A stretch of DNA of 15,741 nt from the NCBI RefSeq assembly GCF_946478835.1, contig NZ_CAMLDV010000079.1:1-15741 (forward strand). The letters are read 5' to 3'. The notes under the pieces were generated by a model, which saw only the letters and a program-made list of their open reading frames with translations, was not told the DNA's origin and ran no database searches. How positions within the stretch are numbered: position 1 is the first letter of the stretch; every line of letters starts with the position of its first letter. Source of the DNA: an uncultured Bdellovibrio sp. (GTDB lineage: Bacteria > Bdellovibrionota > Bdellovibrionia > Bdellovibrionales > Bdellovibrionaceae). Below are positions 1-8,671 of this stretch, one piece after another. The position numbers and the translations under genes are program-made.

Positions 1-786
1 TGGTTTTAACCATTCGCCACGGCCCAATCGTGACTGGAAAGAGACGCTCCAGTGACTGTCAAGAAGCCCTAAAGATTCTGCGATCTGTGTCGCGGATTCA
101 AAACATTGGGCGCGATAGCAATTCTTGGCGCAGGCATTTTCCTCAAAACAGCAATCGTCGCTGCGCAAACAACCAGGCACTTTGCGAATATGACTTTCAG
201 GAAGGCCGTGGAACGAGAAAATATAATGATCCGGCTTTTCGTCGCCCAAAGTTTCTTGGATGATACGAACTGTAGGATCAATAAATGCTTTTTCATCAAA
301 GAACGGTGGCAGGCTTTCTGTGGGGATATCAATTCCTAAACGGCCTGCTAATCGATCGACTTCTTTCAGCGAAGATTCTGTCGTGGCTTCCGCATATTGG
401 GGAAAAAGGGGAGCCAGAATAATTGTTTCAACTCCGGACTCTTCAAATTCACGCAAAGCTTTTTCAATTCCCGGTTCCGCATAGCGCATGCCGACCTTTA
501 CAAGATAATCGCTGCCAAGATCCTTTTGAAGTCGGTTGGCAAATCTTTGGGTGTAGACTGTGAGAGGAGAGCCCTCTCCTTGAAGCCAAACTTTTTTGTA
601 GTTTTCTGCGGAAAAAGGAGCGCGGCGAGGAACAATCAAAAGGTGAACCAAAGGCCAACGAAAAACGAATGGCAAATTAATCACGTCTTTATCCATCAAA
701 AACGTATTAAGGTATTTTTTTACGTCTTTGACTTCGTAGGACTTAGGACTTCCGATATTCAAAAGCAAGACACCTTTTTTAGCCAT
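1..786 (-). CDS. hemH: Ferrochelatase, C-terminally cut by the window edge
   Basis: Last step of haem synthesis: inserts ferrous iron into protoporphyrin IX, normally at the inner face of the cytoplasmic membrane. Translating the minus strand from the ATG at 786 gives 262 open codons with no stop before the edge. The family usually has about 310-360 residues, so the C-terminal part is outside. Visible landmarks are LLLNIGSP near residue 8, QGEGSPLTVYT (69-79), LFPQYAEATT (127-136), SFHGLPESH (191-199, with the probable catalytic His193), CYRAQC (223-228) and SFQSRLGR (249-256). Six cysteines (206, 212, 213, 219, 223, 228) lie in a 23-residue internal segment, matching the class of ferrochelatases that hold a [2Fe-2S] cluster internally (known from Myxococcus). 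The ATG overlaps the end of the upstream oxidase gene by 8 bases and follows a good AGAGGAGA ribosome site, so it is translationally coupled in the haem operon. The identity is very secure. Confidence 0.95.
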   Translation of the reverse strand, partial: MAKKGVLLLNIGSPKSYEVKDVKKYLNTFLMDKDVINLPFVFRWPLVHLLIVPRRAPFSAENYKKVWLQGEGSPLTVYTQRFANRLQKDLGSDYLVKVGMRYAEPGIEKALREFEESGVETIILAPLFPQYAEATTESSLKEVDRLAGRLGIDIPTESLPPFFDEKAFIDPTVRIIQETLGDEKPDHYIFSFHGLPESHIRKVPGCLRSDDCCFEENACAKNCYRAQCFESATQIAESLGLLDSHWSVSFQSRLGRGEWLKP

Positions 787-1990
787 GTTGATTCGCAATC
801 TCCTCTGCGAGCATATCACTGCGCTCAAGTATTTTACTTAAACCAATGCCTCCAAGATAATTTCCGTGCAAGTACAAATCCTTTGAAGCCTCACGGTTTA
901 ATTTTCTCAAAGTTTCTTCTAGCTGTAGATCGTAATAAGGCAAAGCATTTTTCCAGCGGTTGATGCGATAATCAAGAAGGCTTTCCTTATGGCCGAGGAT
1001 GCGATGACGCTCCTCCGCGATCAGTGTCAAAATTTCTGAATCGGAAAGATCAAGAAGTGCTTCTTCTTCCACACCACCTAAAATCCATGTCTCGTTATAA
1101 GTTTTATCACGGCCTTTAAAAATATAAGAGTTCATAAGAACTCCCAAAGATTTTAAGCCATATCCACGCGGAATCAAACAGCCAAAACCTTGATAAGATG
1201 TCTGGGGTTTGCTGAAGAACAACGTAACACTCATCAAAGACGACATACGAATGCGCTTTAAAAGTTCTGAGGTGTCAGGGTGTGAGGCTTTTAAAAGATT
1301 TGCTGCGGCTTGAGCTGATGTAGCGACAACGAGAGGTCCTGAAAGAGTTTTGGGATCGACGCTAGAGTTTAAACGGACATTGACGTTAAGTTCTTTGAGC
1401 TTCGCCAGCAAATGATCCACAAGATCTTGCATTCCGTACGGCCCTGTCAAAAGACCTTTGTATTTATCTTTCTTCTTTTTTGAAAAGATAGGGCCTAAAA
1501 TCAAACCCGCACTCAGACCCGAAATCTCATTGCCATAAATTCCCTGCATGGCAGGACCTAGAATGTATTGAGTGGCGTGAGGTCCGATATTGCGCAGTCC
1601 CCACGTCTGTAAAGTTTCATTATCACGGGGTTTTAAATTCTTTTTGCCGCCCAGAGCCCTGGGAAGAAGACGGCCCAGAAACCCCACAGTTTCGACAAAG
1701 CTCAATGGCCAAGCGCGAGGAGTCTCGCGAAAAAGAAATCTTTTTTTCGAAGTTTGCAAAGGAGTGACGGGCGTTATGCCCAATTCCTTGAAAAGGCCCA
1801 CCGCTTTTTCCGTGCAAATCAAAGCATTGGCGGCACGCTCTGCTATTCCGTAATCGGTGACATCTGTACCTAAAAGCCCTCCTACGCGGGAAGAGCTTTC
1901 ATAGAGATCGACTTCAAAACCTTTTTGCGCAAGTCTGAGAGCTACGGTGAGCCCGGCAAAGCCAGCGCCAATCACGCTGACTTTTTTCAT
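779..1990 (-). CDS. hemG: FAD-dependent protoporphyrinogen oxidase, HemY/PPOX type
   Basis: Predicted to oxidise protoporphyrinogen IX to protoporphyrin IX, the substrate of the adjacent ferrochelatase. The N-terminus is a Rossmann FAD site: VSVIGAGFAGL (residues 4-14), then LYESSSRVGG (29-38) with Glu31 placed to bind the ribose. The C-terminus carries the flavin-closing motif GNYLGGIGLSKI starting near residue 376. Both are typical of the HemY/PPOX branch of the flavin amine-oxidase superfamily, not of the flavodoxin-like HemG of E. coli; the symbol hemG is used here in its general sense. At 403 residues it is shorter than most HemY proteins (about 450-480). It starts at an ATGA overlap with the hemN stop (1987-1990); no clear ribosome site precedes the ATG, so coupling to hemN is likely. 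Because a coproporphyrinogen dehydrogenase (hemN) is next door and no HemQ is present, protoporphyrinogen is the likely substrate rather than coproporphyrinogen. Confidence 0.9.
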   Translation of the reverse strand: MKKVSVIGAGFAGLTVALRLAQKGFEVDLYESSSRVGGLLGTDVTDYGIAERAANALICTEKAVGLFKELGITPVTPLQTSKKRFLFRETPRAWPLSFVETVGFLGRLLPRALGGKKNLKPRDNETLQTWGLRNIGPHATQYILGPAMQGIYGNEISGLSAGLILGPIFSKKKKDKYKGLLTGPYGMQDLVDHLLAKLKELNVNVRLNSSVDPKTLSGPLVVATSAQAAANLLKASHPDTSELLKRIRMSSLMSVTLFFSKPQTSYQGFGCLIPRGYGLKSLGVLMNSYIFKGRDKTYNETWILGGVEEEALLDLSDSEILTLIAEERHRILGHKESLLDYRINRWKNALPYYDLQLEETLRKLNREASKDLYLHGNYLGGIGLSKILERSDMLAEEIANQHG

Positions 1991-3336
1991 ATAGATTGCG
2001 AAAAGATTTTTGTCTGAGGTTGTTTGGACTTTAAGCGCTCATCAAAGAACACACATGCATTTCGTAAGAAAGGACGTCCGGCCTCTTTCACAACTAATTT
2101 GTGTTCGCGAACCTCAACCAAGGAGTCTTTGATCATCTCGGCTAAAAACTCTTCAGATTGTTTCTCTTGCGTCTCATCAGTGAATTTCACTTCGAACTCG
2201 GTCATCAATTTTAAAATTTGATCACGACGAACTTGATCTTCCGCCGTTAAAACGTGTCCACGCAGTGTTGGAAGCCGACCTTCATCGAGGGCAGCTTCAT
2301 ACAAAGGCAGCACTTTTTCATTTTGATGGAAGCTGTAAGGAGTTTCAGAAATTGAAGAAACACCCAAGCCCAAAAGAACATCCGTGCGTTGATCCGTGTA
2401 GCCCATAAAGTTACGATGCAAACGCTTTTCATTCATAGCTACGCACAAATTGTCTGTTGGCAGAGCAAAGTGATCCATGCCAACTTCCACGTAGCCCGCT
2501 TCAAGCAAAACACCGCGAGCGATTTCGTAGAGCTCTCGTTTTTCAGCTGATTTCGGAAGGTCTTCGTCTTTAAAAAGTCTTTGGGCGGGTTTAATCCACG
2601 GCACCAAAGCAAAACTGTAAAGAGCGATACGGTCCGGGCGAAGTTGCACAGTGGCTTTCGCTGTTTCACGGATTGACTCAGGGGTTTGTTTCGCAAGGCC
2701 ATAGATCAAATCGAAGTTCACCGAAGTGTAGCCCATATCACGCGCGGCTTTTGTGAGGTTCGCAGTGATATCAAAAGGCTGAATGCGATTCACAAGTCTT
2801 TGCACTTCAGGATTGAAATCTTGAACGCCCATGCTCACACGTGTGAAGCCCAGCTCACGCAGAGCTTTTAATTGTTGTGGATTCGTGCGGCGAGGATCGA
2901 CTTCGATAGAACCCTCAAAATCATTAAGGTCGACTTTAACACGCGACATGATCGGGCGAAGGAGTTGCACAAGAGACTCTGCTGATAAGAACGTTGGAGT
3001 TCCTCCTCCGAGGTGAATGTGCTTTAACGGTTTTTCTAAAAGTTCAGGCACTTGCTCTATGTAAAGCTGCCATTCTTTTAGAATCAAATCGACATAGGGA
3101 GTTTCCCTTTTGTGATCTTTAGTGATGATGTTGTTGCAGCCACAGAATGTGCAAAGTGATTCACAGAACGGAATGTGCAAATAAAGCGACCAGCCACCTG
3201 GCTTTTCTTGAAGAGTCGCTCTGAGATGCTGAACCCATTGGTCACTTGTCGGGTTTACTTCCCAATAAGGAACCGTTGGATAAGATGTATAACGGGGAGC
3301 GGGAACATCGTATTTTGCTAAAAGATCTTTCATCAT
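1987..3336 (-). CDS. hemN: Oxygen-independent coproporphyrinogen III dehydrogenase (radical SAM)
   Basis: Converts coproporphyrinogen III to protoporphyrinogen IX by two radical oxidative decarboxylations, using a [4Fe-4S] cluster and S-adenosylmethionine in the cytoplasm. The cluster motif is clear: LYLHIPFCESLCTFCGC with Cys58, Cys62, Cys65 and the extra Cys67 of true HemN. The SAM-binding GGGTPTFL follows at 110-117. The N-terminal PRYTSYPT (14-21), MGVQDFN in the barrel, and FMGYTDQRTDVLLGLGVSSIS near the C-terminus separate genuine HemN from HemW or other HemN-like proteins. The 449-residue length is normal. It begins at an ATGA overlap with the hemE stop (3333-3336). A second in-frame ATG follows directly; AAGGAG upstream serves either. 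No oxygen-dependent HemF is visible in the window. Confidence 0.97.
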   Translation of the reverse strand: MMKDLLAKYDVPAPRYTSYPTVPYWEVNPTSDQWVQHLRATLQEKPGGWSLYLHIPFCESLCTFCGCNNIITKDHKRETPYVDLILKEWQLYIEQVPELLEKPLKHIHLGGGTPTFLSAESLVQLLRPIMSRVKVDLNDFEGSIEVDPRRTNPQQLKALRELGFTRVSMGVQDFNPEVQRLVNRIQPFDITANLTKAARDMGYTSVNFDLIYGLAKQTPESIRETAKATVQLRPDRIALYSFALVPWIKPAQRLFKDEDLPKSAEKRELYEIARGVLLEAGYVEVGMDHFALPTDNLCVAMNEKRLHRNFMGYTDQRTDVLLGLGVSSISETPYSFHQNEKVLPLYEAALDEGRLPTLRGHVLTAEDQVRRDQILKLMTEFEVKFTDETQEKQSEEFLAEMIKDSLVEVREHKLVVKEAGRPFLRNACVFFDERLKSKQPQTKIFSQSI

Positions 3337-4352
3337 GCGAGCTCCTTACGGACAGTCTCCACGAAAAGTTTCACATTCTTTTCTGGAGTTTTAGGCAGAA
3401 CACCGTGACCCAAACCACAAACCCAACCCGCTCTTTCCTGAAGGGTCATGGCCTTCATTGGAGTCAGGAATGTTTGCAATGCTTTTTTGAAATCACTGTC
3501 ATCCATAAATAACAAACTTTGATCGAAGTTTCCTTGAACGAAACCTTTATTTTGAACTTTGAAAGAGTCCGGGATCCAGCAACGGTGATCGAAACCCTGA
3601 CCTGCCCAAGGAAGCTCCGCAAAGGCTTTATTAAAGAACACAGACTGAGTTCCTTTAGAGTAGTAACCGATCTTACCCGGATAATCTTGAGCAATACGTG
3701 CAAGAACAGGTTGAATCCACTCTTGGAAGAATAGCGGAGATACTTCTCCTGCTGCCGTATCAAAAACCATGACCGTTTCAGCGCCACCTTCGAATTGCAG
3801 ACGGATGTTTTCTTTAAGAAGTGGATACATCTTCTCTAGAAATTTAGGAAACAGATGAATCAAAGTTTTTGACTGAATCAAAGAGCCTGCGTGCGAACCT
3901 TCAACCGCGTAAACGAACAAAGTCCAAGGGCCGCCGACAAAGCCGATCAAGCTTTTGTTTGAGGGCAAAACGGCGCGAGTCGCTTTCATCGCTTCCTTTT
4001 GAAAGCTCATGAACTCAACAGCCTTATCAACAGAACCCAACGTATTGATCGTTTCAGGATTTAATTTAAATCCCAATTGTGGACCGTGATCCGTGTAATC
4101 CAATCCCATACCCAAAGCCTCAAGCGGGAATAAGATGTCGCTGAACAAAATGGAAACGTCGAAATCAAATTCAGCTACTGGCCCCAGCGCCACTTGGGCT
4201 GCGAGTTCCGGCTTTTTGCAAAGGTCCATAAATGAATGCTGAGAGCGCAAGCCTTGATAGTGTTTGTGATAACGGCCTGCTTGACGCATAAACCAGATCG
4301 GTGGAACAGCTTGAGGGGTTCTTTGTTGAGCGTTTTTAAATAGTGTATTCAT
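3333..4352 (-). CDS. hemE: Uroporphyrinogen III decarboxylase
   Basis: Removes four carboxyl groups from uroporphyrinogen III to give coproporphyrinogen III; cytoplasmic and cofactor-free. From the chosen start the protein has 339 residues, a normal length. The family signature PPIWFMRQAGRY is at residues 17-28. Asp72 in LFSDILFP is the conserved catalytic aspartate, Tyr148 lies in WTLFVYAVEG, and His316 in GLGHGVLP is the C-terminal active-site histidine. The reading frame is open to 4373, but the ATG at 4352 is preferred: it forms an ATGA overlap with the response-regulator stop and has AGAGGAG about 7 bases upstream, and the extra seven residues look like translated ribosome-site sequence. 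It is the first haem enzyme downstream of the embedded two-component pair, and coupling to it suggests shared expression. Confidence 0.97.
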   Translation of the reverse strand: MNTLFKNAQQRTPQAVPPIWFMRQAGRYHKHYQGLRSQHSFMDLCKKPELAAQVALGPVAEFDFDVSILFSDILFPLEALGMGLDYTDHGPQLGFKLNPETINTLGSVDKAVEFMSFQKEAMKATRAVLPSNKSLIGFVGGPWTLFVYAVEGSHAGSLIQSKTLIHLFPKFLEKMYPLLKENIRLQFEGGAETVMVFDTAAGEVSPLFFQEWIQPVLARIAQDYPGKIGYYSKGTQSVFFNKAFAELPWAGQGFDHRCWIPDSFKVQNKGFVQGNFDQSLLFMDDSDFKKALQTFLTPMKAMTLQERAGWVCGLGHGVLPKTPEKNVKLFVETVRKELA

Positions 4353-5023
4353 GAGTTCTCCTCTGTGGACCACTGGTAGCCAACGCCGCGAACGGAGCGA
4401 ATGTGTTTTTCTCCGTCGTCTCCAAGAAGTTGGCGGAGGCGCACAATAATATTATCAATCGTTCGGTGACTTGGATTTTTATCAACACCCCAGATTTCAT
4501 TCATGATTTCATCACGACTTAAAACCCGAGGGGATTTTTCAATAAGAAGTTGCAGGATCTTCATATCCGTCACGGGAGGATATTCGATCTGCCCTGATTT
4601 TTTTTGCACGGACATATTTGTGAAGCTGACTGTGCAATTTTCAAGTTCAATTTCACGAGCCGGAGCATGGGCATCCAAAACGTGTTTTACGCGAATTAAA
4701 AGCTCTTTTAAATGAAATGGTTTTGGAATGTACTCTTCGGCACCCAATTCAAAACCTTGCAAGCGCGACTCTGCATCGGCCTGAGCTGTGAGGAATAAAA
4801 ACAAAACCGGAGAGATTTGCTTAATCTTGGCAGCAAGCTCAAAGCCTGTTCCGTCAGGAAGACCGACATCAAGAATAATCAAATCAAAGTCTTTGGATTT
4901 CGAAAACAAAGTCCAGGCTTCAGCCAAGGTCTTTCCCCAAGCGACATCATATTCTTTTTTGAGTCGCTCTGTCAGAGTTTCGCCGAGGGACGTATCATCT
5001 TCGACAAGAAGGATTTTTCTCAT
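4349..5023 (-). CDS. OmpR/PhoB-family response regulator within the haem operon
   Basis: A 224-residue DNA-binding response regulator. The receiver domain (about 1-118) has the acidic pair Asp9/Asp10, phospho-acceptor Asp52 in LILDVGLPDG-like context, Thr79 and Lys101 in IPKPF, all intact. The C-terminal winged helix (about 124-220) shows the recognition-helix region HRTIDNIIVRLRQLL (186-200) and the hairpin wing RSVRGVGYQW (209-218), typical of OmpR/PhoB proteins. These normally bind as dimers to direct repeats about 11 bp apart. It overlaps the kinase gene upstream and hemE downstream by 4 bases each, and GGAGG lies about 10 bases before its ATG. Its signal and targets cannot be read from the sequence. 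The 11-bp phased repeats between hemA and hemB are an obvious candidate target (inference). Confidence 0.93.
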   Translation of the reverse strand: MRKILLVEDDTSLGETLTERLKKEYDVAWGKTLAEAWTLFSKSKDFDLIILDVGLPDGTGFELAAKIKQISPVLFLFLTAQADAESRLQGFELGAEEYIPKPFHLKELLIRVKHVLDAHAPAREIELENCTVSFTNMSVQKKSGQIEYPPVTDMKILQLLIEKSPRVLSRDEIMNEIWGVDKNPSHRTIDNIIVRLRQLLGDDGEKHIRSVRGVGYQWSTEENS

Positions 5024-5898
5024 TTCAAATGACCCTCCAGCTCAACAAGGGATTTAAATCCTTCGTTGTCTTTGGATTCAAAAATAACGTCGCCATTCAT
5101 TTTTTGCAGAAGACGTCGGGTGATCAGCAGGCCAATGCCATTGCTGCGAGAGTCCTGAGATTTAAGGATCTCCAAACCCAGTTTTTCTAGAGGACCTTTA
5201 AAACCTAAGCCGTCGTCTTGAATTTGCAGTTCAATGCGGCTGCCACCCAAGTCGCGCACTTTAATGCGGACGGTGGTGGCTTTTCCGTGAATCACGGCAT
5301 TTTGAAGAAGATTTTTTAGAACACTCAAAAGGGCTCTGCGATCACCATAGATCACAGCGTTCTTTTCAAGTTCTAAAGTTAATTCAGAAAATTCAATGCG
5401 AAGGCTTGAGAGCAAATCGCTTAACGAGATTTCTTCTTTTAAAAGCTCGCCCGCTTCAAGATTTGCCAAGAGCAAAGAGTTCTCTAGCTGAAGATCCAAG
5501 CGTTGGATGTCATGAATCAAACGCTTCATCACCGGGTTTGTATTTCCATGCAGGTCTTCTTCTAAAACTTCCGCCTGTAAGCGAAGACGAGCGATGGACG
5601 TTTTAATGTCATGACTGAATGTCGAAAAGAAAAAACGCAGACGTTGATGGCGCTTTTGATCGCGATAAGAAAATATCACGAGCGCAATTCCACCAATCAA
5701 AATTGCTCCGAGCAAAATCGATCCCTCCCATGCAAACATGCGATGGGATTTTTGCAGTTGTTCAAGGCTTGATTCTTCTGTGGGATTGAGGCGTAAAAGG
5801 AAGAACACCCACCACCAAGCCACAAGTGAAAACGTAAAGGCGAACCAAACGATCGCCAACGCTGTTTTCACATGAGGTTTGAGGAAGGACTTCGTCAT
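5020..5898 (-). CDS. Membrane sensor histidine kinase within the haem operon, almost no periplasmic domain
   Basis: A 292-residue kinase, probable partner of the response regulator it overlaps (ATGA). Two hydrophobic helices (about 13-36 and 58-77) flank only some 20 residues that could be periplasmic, so there is no classical sensor domain and no HAMP. The dimerisation/phospho-acceptor segment holds His96 in FSHDIKTSIARL, a variant of the usual HExRTPL box. The ATPase domain shows the N box LKNLLQNAVIHG (194-205), the G1 box QDDGLGF (227-233) and the G2 box SNGIGLLI (252-259). The gene starts 2 bases after the hemL stop, with GGAG upstream of its ATG. Such minimal sensors usually detect something in the membrane or through a partner protein. 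A link to haem or porphyrin status is suggested by location only. Confidence 0.9.
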   Translation of the reverse strand: MTKSFLKPHVKTALAIVWFAFTFSLVAWWWVFFLLRLNPTEESSLEQLQKSHRMFAWEGSILLGAILIGGIALVIFSYRDQKRHQRLRFFFSTFSHDIKTSIARLRLQAEVLEEDLHGNTNPVMKRLIHDIQRLDLQLENSLLLANLEAGELLKEEISLSDLLSSLRIEFSELTLELEKNAVIYGDRRALLSVLKNLLQNAVIHGKATTVRIKVRDLGGSRIELQIQDDGLGFKGPLEKLGLEILKSQDSRSNGIGLLITRRLLQKMNGDVIFESKDNEGFKSLVELEGHLK

Positions 5899-5900
5899 TC

Positions 5901-7181
5901 TTACTCCGCAGACTCAATAATAGTATGAGCGGCCTGGTCCAAAAGTTCATCTGTGTGAGCCATAGAGACAAAACCTACTTCGTAAGCATTTGGTGCCAAG
6001 TAAACACCTTTATCCAACGCTTTTAAGAAAAGACCTTTGAACGTCGCTCCCTGATTTCCAGGAATTTGGTCAATGGAACGAATCGGAGATTTTGTTGGAC
6101 CATGAATCCAGAACAAAGAAGCTACGGCACTGACTTCCAAAGGCACGCCTTTTTTCGCAAAGCCCGCACGCAAAGTCTCAGCAAATTTTTGAGTTCTCTT
6201 TTCAAGAACATTCCAACCATCCAGGCGCTGCATTTTTTTAAGAGTTGTGAGGCCCGCACGCATACCGATGGGATTCGCACTCAGAGTACCGGCTTGGTAA
6301 ACGTCTCCACTTGGAGCCACCATGTTCATCAATTCCGCTTTACCGCCGTAGCATCCTACAGGGAAACCACCACCGATGATTTTTCCATAAGTCACGAGAT
6401 CTGGACGAATTCCCGTTTTTTCCACCATGCCCTGAAGGCCCACGCGGAAACCCGAGATCACTTCATCGAAAATCAACAAACTGCCGTTCTTTTCGCAAAG
6501 TTCAGCAACACGCTTTAAGAATTCAGGACGTTGAACCAAAAGACCATAGTTTGCAGGAAGTGGTTCAATGATCACAGCCGCAATGTCTTTTCCTTGAACT
6601 TGGAAAACTTCTTCAAGGCGGGCTTCGTCATCTAGCGGAGTCACAACAGTGTGAGCTGCAACCTCCGCAGGAATTCCCGCACTTGAAGACGCCGCTGTTC
6701 CCGCAAGACCGCTTCCGGCTTTTACTAAAAGATTATCAACGTGACCGTGATAGCAACCTTCAAATTTCAAAATTTTTGTACGGCCTGTCGCTGCACGGGC
6801 CACACGTAAAGCACTCATCACGGCTTCTGTTCCAGAAGAAACGAAACGCAACTTTTCCATGAACGGCAAAGTCGACGTGATCCACTCTGCTAATTCCAAA
6901 GAGTAAATTTCTGTCGCACCGAAAGTCCATGCAGTGTCGACCATGCGATGAACTTCTTCTTTCACCTCAGGATCAAGGTGACCTAAGATCAACGGACCAA
7001 AACTTTGGCAGAAGTCGATATATTTTTTATCTTCAACAGAAGTCAAAAACGCGCCTTCCGCTTTTTTAAAAAAAACGGGAGCGCGATCAAGTCCTTTGAA
7101 AGAACGAACAGGGGAGTGAACTCCACCCGGAGCGACCTTCAAAGCGCGTTGAAATAATTCTTCAGAAGTTACTTTTTGCAT
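5901..7181 (-). CDS. hemL: Glutamate-1-semialdehyde 2,1-aminomutase
   Basis: Second enzyme of the C5 route: a PLP-dependent transfer of the amino group within glutamate-1-semialdehyde to give 5-aminolevulinate. Its 426 residues match the family length. Landmarks: the N-terminal [11 protein letters not shown] (18-28), [20 protein letters not shown] (115-134) for cofactor phosphate binding, GCYHGH (142-147), [13 protein letters not shown] (236-248) with the PLP-contacting Asp239, and [13 protein letters not shown] (264-276) with Lys267 as the Schiff-base lysine. Its presence next to hemA shows that ALA is made from glutamyl-tRNA, not by ALA synthase. The ATG lies inside the end of hemC (13-base overlap) and has TGGAG at good spacing. 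The sensor-kinase gene follows after 2 bases. Confidence 0.97.
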   Translation of the reverse strand: MQKVTSEELFQRALKVAPGGVHSPVRSFKGLDRAPVFFKKAEGAFLTSVEDKKYIDFCQSFGPLILGHLDPEVKEEVHRMVDTAWTFGATEIYSLELAEWITSTLPFMEKLRFVSSGTEAVMSALRVARAATGRTKILKFEGCYHGHVDNLLVKAGSGLAGTAASSSAGIPAEVAAHTVVTPLDDEARLEEVFQVQGKDIAAVIIEPLPANYGLLVQRPEFLKRVAELCEKNGSLLIFDEVISGFRVGLQGMVEKTGIRPDLVTYGKIIGGGFPVGCYGGKAELMNMVAPSGDVYQAGTLSANPIGMRAGLTTLKKMQRLDGWNVLEKRTQKFAETLRAGFAKKGVPLEVSAVASLFWIHGPTKSPIRSIDQIPGNQGATFKGLFLKALDKGVYLAPNAYEVGFVSMAHTDELLDQAAHTIIESAE

Positions 7182-8671
7182 TGCTGTCTCCAGTCATCTT
7201 GATCCAAGAAGATTCTTACTCGTGAAGGATCAAAAGCATTTTTCTTTTCCAGATAAGCGCGAATCACTTTGTGAGTATTTCCCGGCCCGCTGGCGTGGTG
7301 TCTATTTATAATTTCAGGAGCTTCTTGCACAGCTTGCAGGAATTGACTGCCGCTGCTCCAGAAGAAACTCTCTTTGCCTGTAAAAGGACCCAAGTGTCCT
7401 GTGGATTTCAAAGAGTACGTCGCAATCAAAGGCAAAGTTTCTACATTCGACTCATAACCTTCTTCGTGCGAAAGTTTCGCCCAATGAAGAGGAGTCCCTG
7501 CAAGAATGTCAATGCGAGCTTCTTCTTGCTCTCCCAAACTCTCTGCAGATCCATGAACCCATATACCTTTTTGCGCGAGATTTTTCCATGTTTTAAGCCC
7601 TGCGGTCCAAACAAATCCAGGAGATTTCAGGCCCTCGGGCCACGCTTCACTGCGAGCGACGTACAAGGCATTAATTTTTGAGTCCAAAGGCGCAACATTC
7701 AGTGGCACGCGCTCCGCTTTCACGTCCCCAGACCACATTTCGTTTTCAGAAAATTGGGGAGGATTTGTCGTCAACGAGCGGGCATCAAGGACTTTGCCTT
7801 GATCCGTAAGACCTTTAAGCAAAGTGATCTCGCCATAAGGGCGATCCAAAACTGCGACACCGATTTTTTGATGGCAGCCGCCGCCGAAACTTGAAAGAAT
7901 CTCGCGCTCTTTAATCGCGCAACGGAAAGTGCTTTCATCATGAATCGTTTTTAAGATGTCATGCAAATCTTTGCGAGTGGACAAAATTTCAACTGCCAAG
8001 GCACCTTGAGCGGCGGCATTGGGATTAATACTCAAAGGCAGCACAGCCCACGTGAGATTTTGAAGATAAGAGCGCAGAAGTCCTTGAACTTCTTTAAACT
8101 CATCTTGTGTTGCCGTGAGCAATCGGTCCAAAGCGGCTTTTGCTACGATCAAGCCATCGATGTTCGGATCTTCCAAAAGTTTACGCACGCGTGTTGGAAT
8201 ATTTCCGCGCACACTTTCAAACTTCACGGAATTTAAAGCAAAAGGCAGATGGCTTTTAAAAAAATCCGTCAAATTGTATTCACGGCGTGGAGACGAGCTG
8301 TAAACTCGAAGTGCTTGAGAATTTTTAATTTGATCAAAGTGAGATTTTTTAAGAAGCAAAAGATCACGTTGATCGGCGCGAGGCAAGGTCGCCGCAATCA
8401 CTGTGTCGTCTTTGTGCTCCGTCGGAAGATCTTTCCAGGAGTGTACGACCATGTCGGTCTCACCACGAATTAATTCACCATAGAAGTCTTCAGTGAAAAC
8501 ACCCTTTTCAGGAATTTTCCAAAGAGGATCGGTCAGGTTTTTATCGCCCAAAGATTCTTTGAAGCGGTATTCAATTTCTAAACCGGGATGTTTTTTTTTA
8601 AGAGCGTCCCCGACCATAAAGGCTTGAAGACGCGCCAGATCGCTCTTGCGAGCGGAGATTTTTAAGCGCAT
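7169..8671 (-). CDS. hemC: Hydroxymethylbilane synthase with a C-terminal HemD-like region (HemC-HemD fusion)
   Basis: The N-terminal part (about 1-310 of 500 residues) is a porphobilinogen deaminase: [15 protein letters not shown] at the start, [11 protein letters not shown] (75-85) with catalytic Asp81, SSSPRR (125-130), [13 protein letters not shown] (153-165), and [10 protein letters not shown] (263-272) with Cys266 to hold the dipyrromethane cofactor. It is divergent but has all key residues. The remaining 165-190 residues lie outside any normal HemC. They contain [13 protein letters not shown] (436-448) and [10 protein letters not shown] (461-470), which resemble the two conserved loops of uroporphyrinogen III synthase (HemD). 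HemD normally has about 250 residues, so this would be a compact or degenerate domain. No separate hemD is visible in an otherwise complete pathway. Start: the ATG at 8671, directly before the conserved first strand and overlapping hemA by 10 bases, is preferred over an in-frame TTG at 8683. The HemC identity is firm; the HemD role of the tail is probable. Confidence 0.9.
   Translation of the reverse strand: MRLKISARKSDLARLQAFMVGDALKKKHPGLEIEYRFKESLGDKNLTDPLWKIPEKGVFTEDFYGELIRGETDMVVHSWKDLPTEHKDDTVIAATLPRADQRDLLLLKKSHFDQIKNSQALRVYSSSPRREYNLTDFFKSHLPFALNSVKFESVRGNIPTRVRKLLEDPNIDGLIVAKAALDRLLTATQDEFKEVQGLLRSYLQNLTWAVLPLSINPNAAAQGALAVEILSTRKDLHDILKTIHDESTFRCAIKEREILSSFGGGCHQKIGVAVLDRPYGEITLLKGLTDQGKVLDARSLTTNPPQFSENEMWSGDVKAERVPLNVAPLDSKINALYVARSEAWPEGLKSPGFVWTAGLKTWKNLAQKGIWVHGSAESLGEQEEARIDILAGTPLHWAKLSHEEGYESNVETLPLIATYSLKSTGHLGPFTGKESFFWSSGSQFLQAVQEAPEIINRHHASGPGNTHKVIRAYLEKKNAFDPSRVRIFLDQDDWRQQCKK

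Noticed and set aside
397..963. Plus-strand open frame of 188 codons
   Set aside because: It lies antisense across the hemH start and the hemG end, both of which have clear family motifs; the translation shows no recognisable domain.
4353..4373. Upstream start for hemE
   Set aside because: The added residues are a translation of the ribosome-site region; the ATG at 4352 has AGAGGAG and an ATGA overlap.
6066..6518. Plus-strand open frame of 150 codons
   Set aside because: It is antisense inside hemL, whose PLP motifs are intact in the other strand. The protein looks like a random composition rich in His, Thr and Phe.
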